Made by a program: the position numbers and the translations under genes. A stretch of 64,000 bases of DNA from Daedaleopsis sinensis (lineage: Eukaryota; Basidiomycota; Agaricomycetes; Polyporales; Polyporaceae): the NCBI GenBank assembly GCA_033807695.1, contig CM066302.1:868001-932000 (forward strand), in the 5' to 3' direction. Shown in pieces: positions 20,632 through 33,125 of this stretch. Within the stretch, counting starts at the first letter, position 1. Every line of letters begins with the position of its first letter. The notes beneath the pieces are model-generated. The model was not told where the DNA came from and did no database searches. It worked only from the letters and a program-made list of their open reading frames with translations.

Positions 20632-22899
20632 ATGCCGAAACGCGCCGCGACCCCACCACTCGACGACGAGGCCAAATACCTCACTGTCATCAACCCCTTC
20701 CCGCTGAGACCGAACATGGAGTTCGACAATCATCGGAAGCTCTGCGCCCAGTGGGTCGTTGCGATCATAGGTGCTGCATACTTCCGGGCATTCTACTACA
20801 AGCCCTCTGTAGGTCTATGCGGAAGAGATCGAGATGGGATGGGTATGTGTTAATCTGTGATGCTTTCTCTCCCGTTAGTCTCCAGGTGTTGTTATATTGG
20901 AGTTGGACGAGACGATGCCCAATTTCGACATAATTCTGGGAGGCCACAAGTGGGCAGACTTCCTCGTCGCCCCTGGGGAGACCGGCAAGGAAATTTCGAA
21001 GATATTCTATTGTACCTACCAATCCGACCGCGCAGTTCAAAAGAACGGTGAGTCTCCTTTGTCGATTCATCTATCTCACCATTGCCTAACCGCTTGTGGA
21101 GGCTGGAAGAGGATTGATGTGAAGGACGCTTGGGTCAAGAAGCCGTGAGTGTAAACCCTCTAATCTTCAGACTTGCATCTGACTCGGCGGTAGGTCGTCG
21201 AAGTTTAGGACCCCCTATCCGGAGACATTCTGGTGTGACATTCCACGGCAGGGTGTAGATGTCATACAAAACGACTTGTGTCGCCCTCTTCCGAGAGCGA
21301 GCTTCCCTCCACCGCCGCCAACTGAAGAGCGGGTACCTGTCGGTACGCACTCATTACTGTGTAGCCAAACTATACAGACTGATCCGCATCATCCTAGTGG
21401 GCACGCCCGAATGGCAGGCATGGAAAGACAGACAAAGACAGGCCGCGTCAAGCAAAGTGAAAACGTGGGTTAGGGAAGCTCCTCGAGTCGGCGGCACGAA
21501 TCCCCCGTCGACGGCGTCATATTCGGCTTCGGTATCCCGTGCACCATCCGGTCAGGCGACCCCCGCTACTACATCTAGGTCGAGCAGCAGCAACATCTCG
21601 CCCATATCGCCCTCCGATGAGAACCTGAACGCACCAGTCTTGATCGCTGGAAACGATGTCGTCCGGAGTCTTGCATCCCTCAAACTGGATGAGGACTATG
21701 AAGACGAGTACTTCACCGTTGCGGATGCGGCTTCTGCTCTAGATGATACAGAAGGCTATCTCTTAGACGAGCCTCGAGTGGAATACGGTCATGGGAAGCC
21801 TGTATTCGAGGTGGTGGACTCGCTCTGGGGTGACTCCGTCTCCACTATATCCGACGACGAAGAGGAAGAGGATGACGCCAAGGCGCTCGCCAAGGCTGCA
21901 CAGAAGAACCCTGGCAACCTCTGCAGCATCCACAACCGCGTCTGCGCGAAGGGCATCTGCAAGGAGTACGCCGAACAGTTGCGCAAGGAGCTCCTTGACA
22001 AGCGTCGGAAAGAGCGCGAGGAGCAGAAAAGCAAGCGCAACAAGAAGGAGAAGAACAGCTCCAAGGCGTCCACCACCTCCGGCCAGACGTCGCCCTCGCC
22101 CGCGCCCGTACAGCGCGCCCGTCCACCTCATTTAGGCCCGGGTGCTGCGCCTCTGCCATCGCCCGGTGCTGCCGGGATGCCTGGCCACCTGAGGAAAAGG
22201 GGCGCCCCTCCGCTCACCCCTTCCCCAATCTCCCCCCAGTCCCACTCTCCGTCCCCGCGCGGCCGCACGACTCCCACACCGTCGCGGCGCCCGGACGACG
22301 ACGATGACGACGACGACGACGGGGAAGACGCGCGCTCCAAGTCGAGTGGTTGGGGGTCTCTGTCCGAAGACCTGTACGGCCCCGGCCGCGCGCGCAAGGC
22401 TGCTGCCCCTTCTGCCCCAGCGCCAGCGGCCCAGTCTGCTGCGCCCAAAACGTGGGGCGCGTGGGGCGGCGCGCCGTCCGTGTCCGCGTCGTCCGCGCGG
22501 CGCAACAACGCGAGCTGGAGCGTGAGCACGCACGACGTCGCGGACCTGCGCGAGTTCGAGGGCGAGGGCGACGGCGGGGAGGACGCGTACGACACGTACG
22601 ACGCGGGCTCCGTCTCTGGCCGCTCCGCGACGGGCTGGGGCACCGCGCACGCTGGGGCCGGCACAAGCGCAAGCGCAAGTGGGAGTGCCGACGGCCCGTG
22701 GGGCAGCACGGACGCGGTTCGCGCGGCGGCGGCTGCGCGGCGTGGTGCCAGCCGCGGGGGGAGCGGGCGCGCGCAATCGCAGGGGAAGACCAAGAAGACG
22801 TGGGCGGAGCAGATGGACGACGAGTTCGACACCAAGTCCGTCGTGAGCACGGTGAGCAAGGCGTCGACGTGGGGGAACATCTCCGCGGGTCCGTGGTGA
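20632..22899 (+). CDS. Uncharacterised Ser-rich protein (paralogue 2)
   Basis: Starts MPKRAATPPLDDEAKYLTVI. The N-terminal domain matches paralogue 1 block for block: RKLCAQWVVAIIGAAYFRAF, YYKPS, GVVILELDETMPNFDIILGG, HKWADFL and WKRIDVKDAWVKKP. Five or so introns lie in the first 800 bases. The main exon has the knuckle LCSIHNRVCAKGICKEYAEQ, then a Lys/Glu-rich helix, Pro/Ser low complexity and a run of aspartates encoded by GAC repeats near 22296-22320. It ends with TWAEQMDDEFDTKSVVSTV and WGNISAGPW. In paralogue 1 the C-terminal end is different. Function unknown. Confidence 0.78.
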
Positions 22900-23651
22900 G
22901 CAGTGGCGTATGCGGTGTGTCTCTTCAATCCGCTCTAGATGGGCAGTCGTTGTCGTTGACGGTGTGTGTTGTGTCCTGCAAGGAAAGACTCGTCGATATC
23001 TGTCGTTTGATGTTCTGTCGCTCTTGTTTCAATGCTGTCTTGCTATAAGAAAACCCTCTCCCGTACCCCTAGTATGTACGCTCTTGTCGAAAGCTCGCAG
23101 ACCCTCCTGTTTTGTACAGTCCGTAACATGCTCCCTTGTTCTCTTGCTGCTCCCTGTCCTTGTTATCTGTCGTTGTACTTGTCGTGCTATCGCGTTCGCC
23201 CAGATGTATATGTTGCTGCCGGTCTTCCATACACTTTAGAGAAGACGTTCAAGACTACAAAGCCATTGTCTATCCCCGTTTCAACCTCGTATGGGTGTCT
23301 CTACGTGGTCTGGTGATAACTTCACGCGTCCTCCATCAATCCTCCATTCGTGTGATAATACATCATGATATGTGTTGGTGTATGTGTTGTGTCGGAGAGT
23401 TGACAGCTTGTATTTGTTTATTGGTGGTTGTAGATAGATCTGCAGATGGTCAAACGAGCATGAGCATGAGCCTGAGGTTTCTACTGCGCATCCGATATGC
23501 GTGGCAGATGGCATCTGTGGTCAGACGATGAGATAACGTGCGTGTAGCTCGTGTAGTACAGACATGTCCGACATATGCATATGTACGCGAGGGTCCATGT
23601 CCAAGCAAGTCCATGAGGGTCCCGCTCCTACTGTACAGCATGCGTCTACGG
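22900..23651. other. Convergent 3' flanks
   Basis: About 750 bases of T-rich sequence between two gene ends. It is full of short open frames without family resemblance. Nothing else seen. Confidence 0.6.
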
Positions 23652-25131
23652 TCATGACTCGGGAAAACGGGGCGAGTAGTGCGAAGGGAGCCTGACGAGA
23701 TCATCAGATCGCGGTGCGGACGGAGGCGCAGCATCGGCCGAAAGCTTGAGATATGATGGAGAGGCAGGTGCAGCGGTCGACGGCAGCTCAGCATGTTCCC
23801 GGTAGAGATATGATGGCGACGGTGCCTGCATATCTGGTGAGATGGCCTCTGGCAACGAGCTAGGAATCGTGGCGGGTGTTGGCTCCAAGACCTCCTGCAC
23901 CGTTGGCATCGGCCTGTACGCGTCCGCGACACGCAGCTCGCCCGTGGGGGACTCCGGCCGGTCCCCAGAAGCGTCCCTTTCCTCTCCCAGCTCGTAGCGC
24001 GCTTGCGACATGACCCCGTGCCACGGCGAGTAGCTCGCCATGACGTTCGGGATCCATGTCGTCGCCCTCCGAAGAGGGGCGCCCCCACTCGAGCCAGAGC
24101 TCGAGTTCGAGTTCGAGTTCGAGTTCGAGTTTGAACGCGAGGAGCGCGACGATGTGGAGAACGTCCGACTTGGCCCTGGGTCCGATACGGGCCGCGTCGA
24201 CGAGTTGCGAGAGACAGTCTGGAAGGACTCGGAGGCGTCCGAGAGCTTGCGCGAGAAGAGCCCTTGCCCGACGGACTGCGCGCTCGCGGGAGAGCTGTAC
24301 CCATCCGCCTCGAGCATGGAGTTTGCGGCAGAATTGGGTGCCGATTGATTCGTGCTCCAGTCCGGCTTGGATACCGTCGAAGGTGAATGTCGAGTGATGT
24401 TGATCGGCGACATGGAAGGGAGCGGAGGGACCTGAGGGATGGGCGAAGTCGACATCGTAGCGAACGGCCGGCTATAGGTGGATGGCGCAGAGGTCGGGCT
24501 GGGAAGCGGGGTATGGTGCATGGTAGAGGCATTGTACGCGTCGCCAGGAGAGGAGACAACTTGATTGTGTTCACGAAGGAACTCGATGCGGAGAGACGGG
24601 AGACGTCCTTTCGTACCGTCCGACTTGATTTGTACCCGAGGAAGTTGGATTTTTGTCAACGGAAAGAGGAACGAACGAGTCGTAGCGGCAGGGACAGGCT
24701 CAGGGAATGAGGTAGTAGGTTCATTCGAGTCTTCACGAGGAAAATGTCTCTCTCCAGAAACTACGGATGGCTCGGGGAACACGGGGGGCATACGAGATAG
24801 AGGACCGCGTACCCTGTCTTCCGGATCGCCAACTCCGACAGGGAACCCATTACGATGGTGCCCGACGATCTGAAAGGACGATGTGCTCCTATGTAGTGAG
24901 AACGGTTCTTTCTTCGGTGGGATGGGGGGCGGTGGCTCGGAAGGAGAGAGCAGCGGGGTATGCGCCTCTGGGTCACCGACGTACGAGCTCATGTATCGTT
25001 GTTGCATCTCCGGCGCAATCGGCCTTTCGCGTAGCATCTTCTGTCGGCGGTATATGAATGTTGCAAAGGTGATGAGGGTTGCTCCGATCACGATGATGAT
25101 CACGGTGCATGCTGTCCGCCATCCTGTAGAA
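23652..25131 (-). CDS. Single-pass membrane protein with long Ser/Pro-rich cytosolic tail (5' end unresolved)
   Basis: The confident part starts after an acceptor at about 25132 and encodes a membrane helix (CTVIIIVIGATLITFATFIY) with a basic stop-transfer RRQK. It is followed by about 460 residues of Ser/Pro-rich sequence ending RLPSHYSPRFPES. A run of Asn-Ser repeats is encoded at 24101-24132. Upstream, an exon-like stretch at about 25475-25618 (TSTSTLYNRYRPTTSSTKTW, YGIEWPSVATVAVG, followed by gtgaga) may belong to an extracellular part. The first exon and signal peptide were not found. This architecture (short Ser/Thr-rich exterior, one helix, long tail) is common in mushroom surface proteins of unknown function. 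Confidence 0.65.
24101..24132. repeat. Hexanucleotide repeat (TTCGAG)n inside a coding exon
   Basis: About five copies; on the coding strand it is read as alternating Asn-Ser. Confidence 0.85.
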
Positions 25132-25618
25132 ACCTATGAGACACAAGTCACGATCGTGAGTTGACTATGGACTTCGATGGGTGATAGAACGGGTTCACAT
25201 ACCATTTAGCAAATAATTTGAGATTATACTGATCGTATCGTTATGCGTTCGTTCCCGTCAAGGGATGGAGAGGGGTGTAACAGAGAAGAAAGGACTCCTA
25301 AGTTCACTGAACGCGACCTGCTAGTGGAGGTGGAAGAAGAAGACACTCACGCGCGAGGATTACCTATATCAGGCCCGAGGCAACGCACAATCACCGCCTC
25401 GCCCGCTCGTCCGTCCAGGTCCGTCCGCCGGCCAGGAGCGGGAGGCCGAAGTGTTGATGGGTTTGAGATGATCTCTCACCCACTGCCACCGTGGCCACAC
25501 TAGGCCATTCGATCCCGTACCACGTCTTAGTGCTTGAAGTTGTTGGCCGGTATCTGTTGTACAAGGTTGAGGTTGAAGTGGTCACAGCTATGCCAGAAAG
25601 AGTGAGACTAGAGCACTT

Positions 25619-26431
25619 GAGACTGAATGAGGGCAGAGGCTGGGCAGATGATTTGTGGTGTTTGATTTAGCCAGCGCCGGTGGCTAGTACTTAGGAGCGC
25701 CGACTCGGACTCGGACTCCGAATTCGGAACAGCCTCATAACGGTATCTCGACGACCATCTCCTCCTCTCCTGTGCATCCTGGCAATGTATCAATCGTCGA
25801 GTTTTCGAAATCAAGTCGACAAGTATATGTCAGGGTACAGAGATGCCATAGAGACAAATATCCATACAGAAGACGAGCTGTCAAGCTTCTACTAAGCACC
25901 TTGAAAGTTAACCACTGCATAGTGCGCACTACCCGCTCTCGAACCGGTATTCCATCCTTCGGAGTGGATTTCGGCGGTCACCTCAGAAATCAATATGATT
26001 AACGTCAACACTCTGATAGAGAGTCGAATGTCGAGAGGGCGATAATCATATTATCCCGCGTGCAATGTGCATAGACTCGAACCAGTCGGTCGGGACGTGA
26101 TGGCGGAGTGCGAAGCCAGAGACACGTGATAACGGCTTGTGGCGTTGATGGACTCGAACTTGACTCGAACGGCTGGTTAGGGCTGGTTACGAGCCTACCG
26201 CGTGCAGTGAGGGGGGGCTTATGTTGAGCTTCGCATGATTGGTATGCTGCGACACCACAGGGGGATGGACACCGCAACATCGCACATTAGTCATTCACAT
26301 AAGCAGCACTGTCCAGCATTCGCACTTACCGATCAGCAGCTCCGGAAAAACGAGGGCATGGCTTGAAAGTAGTACGCGTACCGCTAGCTTCTCGGCGCAT
26401 GATGACGCCAGAACTGGGACACAAAGTCAAA
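25619..26431. other. Intergenic
   Basis: About 800 bases upstream of the single-pass protein and downstream of the vacuolar protease. It contains a GACTCG repeat at about 25703-25718 and several tcgaac motifs. No gene was supported. Confidence 0.5.
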
Positions 26432-29400
26432 CTAGAGAACGAACTTCGTCCACACCTCAACCAGTCCGTCTGCGGCCTTCGTCGGCAACGTCCACAGCGG
26501 CAGGAACTGCTTGACCTCCTCGAACGCAGGGATGCGCCCGCTCTCCGGTCCCCCGAGCCCGCTCGCATACTCGGCGTACTCGCACGCAGCACGCCCGCTG
26601 AACCGCTCCTTTTCCTCCTCCTCTTCGCTCTCGCCCACATCCCAGCCGACCTCAACGGCAAACTCCTTGCCCCACGTCCTACTCCACAGCCGGACCTCCG
26701 CAACACCCTCGGGCGGCATCCCGGACCCGCCCTGCAGGCGCATCTTCCCGACTGGGGACGGCGTGCGCCGCTGCCCCTCCCCCTCGTCCGCGCGCTGGCG
26801 GACGTAGACGAAGTTGACCGGGCGGTCGAAGTACAGCCTGCACCCGCGCGTGTTCTCGCCTCGCACGGCGATGAGCGCCCTCGACGCGTTCAGCCGCGTC
26901 GCCGCTACGTCCAGCCACCGCACGGTGCTCGCAGCGGAGGCGGAGGCGTAGGTGTTGGGGAAGGCGAAGGATGCATTGCCGCTTGGGGATGGGAGGAGAT
27001 CCGTTGCCCAGCGGCAGGTCATCAAGTCCGGACGGATGCCGCCGTTGGGGTCGCAGACGACGTCGCTTGTCCAGGAGGACGGGATATCCGGGATTATGTA
27101 GCGGTCGACATATCCCTGCAGCCCGGTGAGGGTTGTTTCAGCGCGAATGACGTCGAGGGGTTGTGTGCGCCCCGCGAGAGACGAATTTGTGGCCAGCGTA
27201 GACACTGGCGAGAGCTCCACGAATTGCTGGAAATAGACACGGAACGGCCACTCCTGCGTGAACGGGGACGAGATCCATGTTGCCGCGACAAGGACGACAA
27301 GGACTGCGGCGACGACGGCGTTCAGGGACTGAGGAAGCTTATGCGCGAAGGGTGTGATGGGAATGAATATCAAGACGGACAGCACCGCCAACAACTTGTA
27401 TACTGCAACATCAGGCGCCACCGCTCAGCAGTGATCTTTCAGATACTCGATGGAAACTCACCAGTCGCCGGACTGCTGCCGTCCACCAACGTGTGCGCTA
27501 GCGCATTGAGTAGCAACAACTCGATCTGGAAGACCAATAACGCCGTCGCAGGCACAAGGAGCACCATCTGTCCAATCCACCAGCCATACTCGTCGGCGGG
27601 TTTCCCAACCACCTTGACGTCGTTCGGGGAGTCGACTGTCACGTACTCGTGACCGCCCTGCGACACGCGCCGGTGCTGGTGCATGAGCGGAGTGATCTCG
27701 GTCGGTTCGGTTTCGACTTCAGGGGGGTGAGCGCCGTTCGTGCCCGCCTGTGCTTCGGCGTCATCCTCAGGGGCTTCGTACAGCACGCCGCGCACGAGTC
27801 TGCGCCCTGGGACGGTGCCCTCGGCCTGTGCGACCTGCTCTTCGGGAGTACTGAATAGGTCGCTCCGTGCCGCCAGCTCGTTTCCAGGATCGCCGCGCCT
27901 ACCCGCATGAATGAGCTCTAAGACTGCTGCGAGCCATGCTCCGAGATTCAGAACAGTCGTCCAGTAAAGGGACCCTAACTGTTGCTGTGCGATGACGATG
28001 GTAGACGCGAGCATAAGAAGCCATGTGGAGGAGTATAACGAGAGCGTCACTGCGAGCTTTTGTGAAACGAAAGTCGGGGGATGGAGGTAATGGAGTGCTT
28101 GAAGTGGATGCACCAACGCCAAGAACGAGAGGGCAAGGAACGCAGCCATGACTGCGTGGCCATGCGAGTGGATGATCTGCAGAGAGACGTAGTGAGACAA
28201 GCAAAGATTGCATTTAAATAGCATGAACGTACATATGGGTTGATGTGCAGGTAACCCGTGATGAGGGCGGTTTGGGCCAAGGCAGCGATGACAAGAGCTA
28301 CCCAGAATCGACCCCATCCGGCCAACGCCTTCGCAGCCAGCTTCACCTTTGCTAGGTTGCTATGATTTGCGGTCCCAATTGACGTATCGATGGCTAATGC
28401 TGCGTAAGTATCGGTAACTCAGCGATGGATCTTTCTGCTCACGGGCATGATCCTTCGACGACAATATGGCCCAAGCCATCAGACCGACCGTACTGAGCGG
28501 TCCCAATACAAGAGTAGCGATGTTGAATGCGTAGATGCCCTCCATAGGGAATAGGATCATTATGCGGCCGAGCACTGTTGAACACCACCGTCAGTTTCGT
28601 GATGTTTACGACCCACGATGTTACTCACAATCGAAGTACACCGACGGCCTGGTGTCCGTGGCTGACTGATCGTCGTTCAACAAAGTCAGGGCCGCGCCGC
28701 GCACGAGCTCCATCATGGCCCAGAGTGCCTTGCGGCCTTCACCTTGGCCCATGCCGGCAATCGAGTCCCTTGATGTGTGGTAGTACGCACGGTTCTTGTA
28801 GAACGCGAAGTCAAATCCTTGGTGACCAGGGGCTTCGCCCTCTACCCCGCGAGCGTAGATCTCGTAGTCGGTAGCGCTACGAATGAGTCCGGCGGAGAAA
28901 GCCTCGGACGTAAGAACATTTCCGTGCGGGTGTTTTACCGCAGAGTTGAGCAAGGAGCGTGCCGCTCCAAGCGAGGTAGACCGGAAAACGACTGGACGAC
29001 TGTCGGATTTGGTTAGCACATAGTGTATTCTGCGACGAGGAGGGTAGAAAACGCACCCGCCGGACGCAGCGCCTTCGAGATTGATGAAAGTCGACGTCAG
29101 GTTCGACCACGGGTGCTCAAAATAGGCCCGCGCGCCGTTGAGGAAGTCCTCTTCTCCGTTGTTGAAGAAGAATACGGCCGTCCTGCGCGGGCGCCGTTCT
29201 GGCACCGAGAAATACTCGGCCATCTCTAGGACGGTCGCGACACCCATGCCATCGTCCGTTGCCCCCGGCGCGGTAGACACTGAGTCGTAGTGGCAGGAGA
29301 AGAGGACGCCATCCGGGCCAGACTCGGGCGACGCAAGCGGAGAGTCGGTGCCGTCAATCTTGAGCAGTACATTGGTGCCTTCGAAGTAGACGGCCCGTCC

Positions 29401-29948
29401 GGCGGAGACGACGGTCACGTTCGACGTGAGGTCGTCGGAGAGGTGGATGTAGTCGCTGTGGCGGTCCGCGAGTGGTTGCAGTCGGGAGAGGATATACGCG
29501 CGAACGTCGTCGTTCGCGTGCGAGATATATGGGTGGGGTCGAGCAGCAATCTAATGATAGAAGGTCAGCGCTGCTGTCGCGGTTTACATATCCCTGTCTG
29601 CAAAGCTCTGGGATGCCATTCATCTCTCTCAGGGGCAATATCCTCCTTGCTGTCCTGATAATCGCCACAAGCCCTTCCTCCTTCAAGCTCCCGTACACAG
29701 ACACATATAGCACAAGACCACAGATATCTGGATTCTTGCGAGCTCCGTTATGAATACAATGGACGACGTACCTTACTCAAAGCTTCGTAGGCTCGGTCCA
29801 AACTCAGTCCATTCGTTCTCTTCGGCACGCTAGCCACTTCATCATAGAAAAGCACGCTTGCAAAGACTGCAGCATATAGAATAATTGCCAAGATTGTGAC
29901 AGGGATGGGCGCAAACTTAAATGGCGAGAGTAGCCTATGAGATGGCAT
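26432..29948 (-). CDS. PFF1: Vacuolar membrane protease, M28 family (PFF1-type)
   Basis: Large zinc aminopeptidase-like protein of the vacuole membrane. The start at 29948 gives MPSHRLLSPFKFAPIPVTIL, leading into the first membrane helix. The metal-binding motifs are SCHYDSVSTAPGATDDGMG (His and Asp ligands) and FFFNNGEEDFLNGARAYFEH (Glu pair), followed by FINLEGAASGG. After the peptidase domain come several membrane helices (28.5 to 27.4 kb) with a long charged loop (EVETEPTEITPLM). Then there is a C-terminal lumenal domain (WLDVAATRLNASRALIAVRG) ending VEVWTKFVL. About nine exons and roughly 980 residues, as usual for the family. The substrate is unknown even in yeast. Confidence 0.92.
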
Positions 29949-30399
29949 CGTCGCGAGGAGTACCGTCGTGTTAGAGTGGCATTAGTCTGCGGCGCGTGCA
30001 GAGTGTGTTGCGTACTAACTTCAGGTGTTGTTGCGGTGTGTGATGGATGTCGCCTAGAACGCTGAGCTCGCCGGTCGAGTGTGGGGAGAAGGGCAAGGTC
30101 GCGCGTCGGCTGCCCATCCCCATTGCCAGAGGTATGACGTTATCGGCGCTACTTGCGCTCCGCGCGCATGAATATTGATCAGAGGTACTACAGGAGTTGG
30201 TTCAGTGTTCACAGCTCACTGCCAGGTCGACTAGCTATAGCTACAATGTAGATTTCGATACATGCATGTTTACGAGAGCGATGAATTATGTTGAAGCGAA
30301 ACAAAATCAAGAAAGCAAAAGGCTGGCAGCTGGAGCAGCCGGGCAGCCGGCACTAAACCCAGGTCCTGACACGACCTTCACGATACAGGTCCGCAACAC

Positions 30400-30634
30400 T
30401 CATTGGCTCGAGTCCCAGCTCTGGCTCGGATACGGCTTCTGCGTCAAGAGCTGGACCCCGCCCAAGTCAAATCCGAAGCTCTCGCTATATCCACCTGACT
30501 CCGTCTGTGTCTGCGCCTGGCTCTGGGTTTGGCTTTGGCTCGCAGACGGCGAAGACGCTCCCGTTGGCTGTTGGGCGATAGGCGGGTCGGCAGCCATCGC
30601 GATCGCGATCTCCTCGCGCTTGATCGCCACCTCT

Positions 30635-30671
<37 letters not shown>

Positions 30672-32459
30672 GAGCCTCGTGCAGGCCCCGCGCGAGCTTG
30701 AGCGTCCCCGAGCGAGACATGGACGCCGCGGCGGCTGTACCCTTAGAGACTTGAGCTGGGACTTGGACTGGGACTTGGACTTGCGCGTCCACGCGGGGCT
30801 GCGAGTCGTCCGCTTGTTCCAGGACAGCGTCAAGACCTACAAGCAAACGGGGGTAAACAAACGAGAGAAACTACAAGCGCGAAAGAGGGAGACGCACCTC
30901 CAGTCGCATTTGCGCTACCCGCGTCCACACCGCTCGTACTCGTCCGCTGCTTCGATCCCGCGCGCCGCTTTGACGGTGGCTTCGAGCCTCCTCTCGTACT
31001 GGTGCCAGCATTCGAGTTCGCGTTCGAGTTGGACCGGCTGCGCAGTGTGCGGGTCGTACCCGTGTTAGGTGGTGGGGGAGGAGGCGCTGCAATGACGGAG
31101 GAAGTACTCGGGCCGGAAGGAGTTCTGGAACGCAGGGTACGACGCGGGAGAGGCGGGTAGGTGGGCGGTGGCGGGATAGGCGCAATATGCGGCGTGACCA
31201 CCGTTCGAACGTTGACACGCGGTAAGATCATGGGGCCGGGTAAGACTTGTGATTGTGACTGAGGCTGTGATGGAGAGGGTTGAGATTGCGATGACTGAAT
31301 GGACCCAGACGGTGTGTCCATTGGGATCGACTCGATGGCATGCAGACCACAGTAAGACTGGGGTTTTATCTCTGAAGACTCTTGTGATACCGGCTGTGTC
31401 GAAGAAGGCAGAGAAGAGGACGTCTCGCCGGACACCTCATTTTGCTCGGTGACGCGACCCACCAAAGAGGCCGTACGCGAGAGGGATACAGAAGGAGACT
31501 TGCTGAAAGTCTGGGTAAGCGCGTCTTCCACGGCCTGTGCAGATCCCACCGACATAGGCGAGGCGGGTGCACGAAGCGACTTGCGCAATCGATGAGGAGA
31601 CGGTGGGACAGGGATAGGAGGCAACACGCGCGATGGACCTTGGCTGGGGGTCGGGGACGCACCCATACTAGTCCTTCGCAGTGACCCACTCAGCCAGGAG
31701 TTCCCTAAAGGACTCGTGTTCGATATTGGCTTCCTGCGACGGGTTGCATGCGAGTTGTCACGGTGTGGAGATTGGGAGTTCAATTGTCCGGATCTGTTGA
31801 TCGCATCTGTAATCATATTGGACAGCACGGGAGAAGAGGGTACGGAGGCGACGGATGGGGTGGACATGGGTGAAGACTGCGCGGCACATGTTGCGAAAGA
31901 CTTGCGACGACGCTTGGCAGGAGATGGCCCTGAAGTCGTTGGCGGATAGGACGAGTTCTGTGGAGCGACACTAGTTGAGTGCTGGCTGGACAATGCCGGC
32001 GCCGCAGCGGTTCCTCTGGCTTGAACGTCGCGCGGTAGGGTAGGAATACCCGGTAGAGTTGCGGAGAGAGGCAGAGAGGGCACGGAAGGTCTGTCATGGG
32101 TAGGCGCAGGCGCATCAACACTACTCGCGATGTTTGTGCTCGCGCTGGAGGACGTCGAAGACTGCGAGCTGGGATATTGCAAACCTGAGAGGTTGTCTAC
32201 TCGGCAGAGTTGGTTAGTCCCTCGATACATTAGTCACGGGGAAGCAGAGTAGAGACGCACCTGTTAACCCACTCCTCCCTTCAGTAGACCGTAAGTAAGC
32301 ATCCCAGTCTCGTGTTTTGACCTTGAGAATGTTGTTGAAATGCGTTGCGTGCAGATGATCCATAAGATCCGTACGCTCGCGGAAAGACTCTGGACACCAA
32401 TTCCAAGAACATTGCCATATCACGCGTTGCGCGAGAGCAGGTACCGCTTGGTCTGTCAT
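30400..32459 (-). CDS. C2H2 zinc-finger protein with low-complexity Ser/Pro-rich body
   Basis: Starts at 32459 (MTDQAVPALAQRVIWQCSWN). A single zinc finger is visible at once, C-x4-C-x12-H-x4/5-H, in QCSWNWCPESFRERTDLMDH followed by LHATHF. The rest is disordered: Ser/Pro-rich, a poly-proline run near 31070, and basic stretches (SKPPSKRRAGSKQR). An Ala-Gln dipeptide repeat is encoded at 30634-30671, and the C-terminus is Gln/Ser-rich (SFGFDLGGVQLLTQKPYPSQ). Three exons are evident. Possibly a DNA- or RNA-binding regulator, but one finger alone is weak evidence. The upstream gap (29949-30399) is promoter of the protease plus this gene's 3' flank. Confidence 0.72.
30634..30671. repeat. Hexanucleotide repeat (CTGAGC)n in coding exon
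   Basis: About six tandem copies, read on the minus strand as alternating Gln-Ala. Such tracts change length easily by slippage in whole codons. Confidence 0.85.
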
Positions 32460-33125
32460 GGGAAAGGGGAAAATGGCGGAGAGTGGCCTGGGGTAGGCCA
32501 GTCCTAGTCGACAGAACCAGTAAGCTGGTAGAGCACACCGTCTAGCAGGGTAACTGTTCGGGAGTTGCGTATGAGATCAGAGAAAGAGGTGCAATCGGAC
32601 TCGGTACGTATACTCTTGCCGCAGTCGCGGTGGACCCAGGACGGTGACCGTCGACGCAGACGACTCCGAGTCGCCGAGTCGCGTCTGCCGCGGGTCCGCG
32701 GCCCGACGCGATTCACACAGTCACACGCGCTCACGTGACCAGGTCATGGCTACCGTCACGGTTCACCCAAGGTCACGCAATCCCTGGCCAGTGACTGGGT
32801 TAAGATCATTTATAGTCGGGTCATCGGCACCATCACAGCAAGCTGACCCTCTCAATGCAGCCGAGAATGCATATTTCGTCGTGTGCCTGCGAAGATCACA
32901 GAAGTTGGGAGGCACACGCGCGCGCATCCAACCGCGACTTCAACGATCGTGGTCGTGACTAACCACGAAAATCCACAAATTTCCATCTATTATGTACCGT
33001 GACAAGGAAATAATTCTCAGTCACAACATGATGTACCAACATGGAGAGAGATTAGTAGGGTACACCACCAGAAAAATCCAACATATGGAATCGTTAACCC
33101 GTATGATGCTGATACACATTCAGCA
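32460..33125. other. Intergenic
   Basis: About 670 bases: upstream region of the zinc-finger gene and 3' flank of the queuosine gene. It contains repeated cgagtcgc/ctcgg motifs near 32590-32690. No gene seen. Confidence 0.5.

Noticed and set aside
26060..26180. tRNA-like T-loop motifs (ctcgaac/ttcgagt) repeated on the minus strand
   Set aside because: No matching acceptor stem, D-arm or anticodon arm at the right distance; the same holds for motifs near 13715 and 25945.
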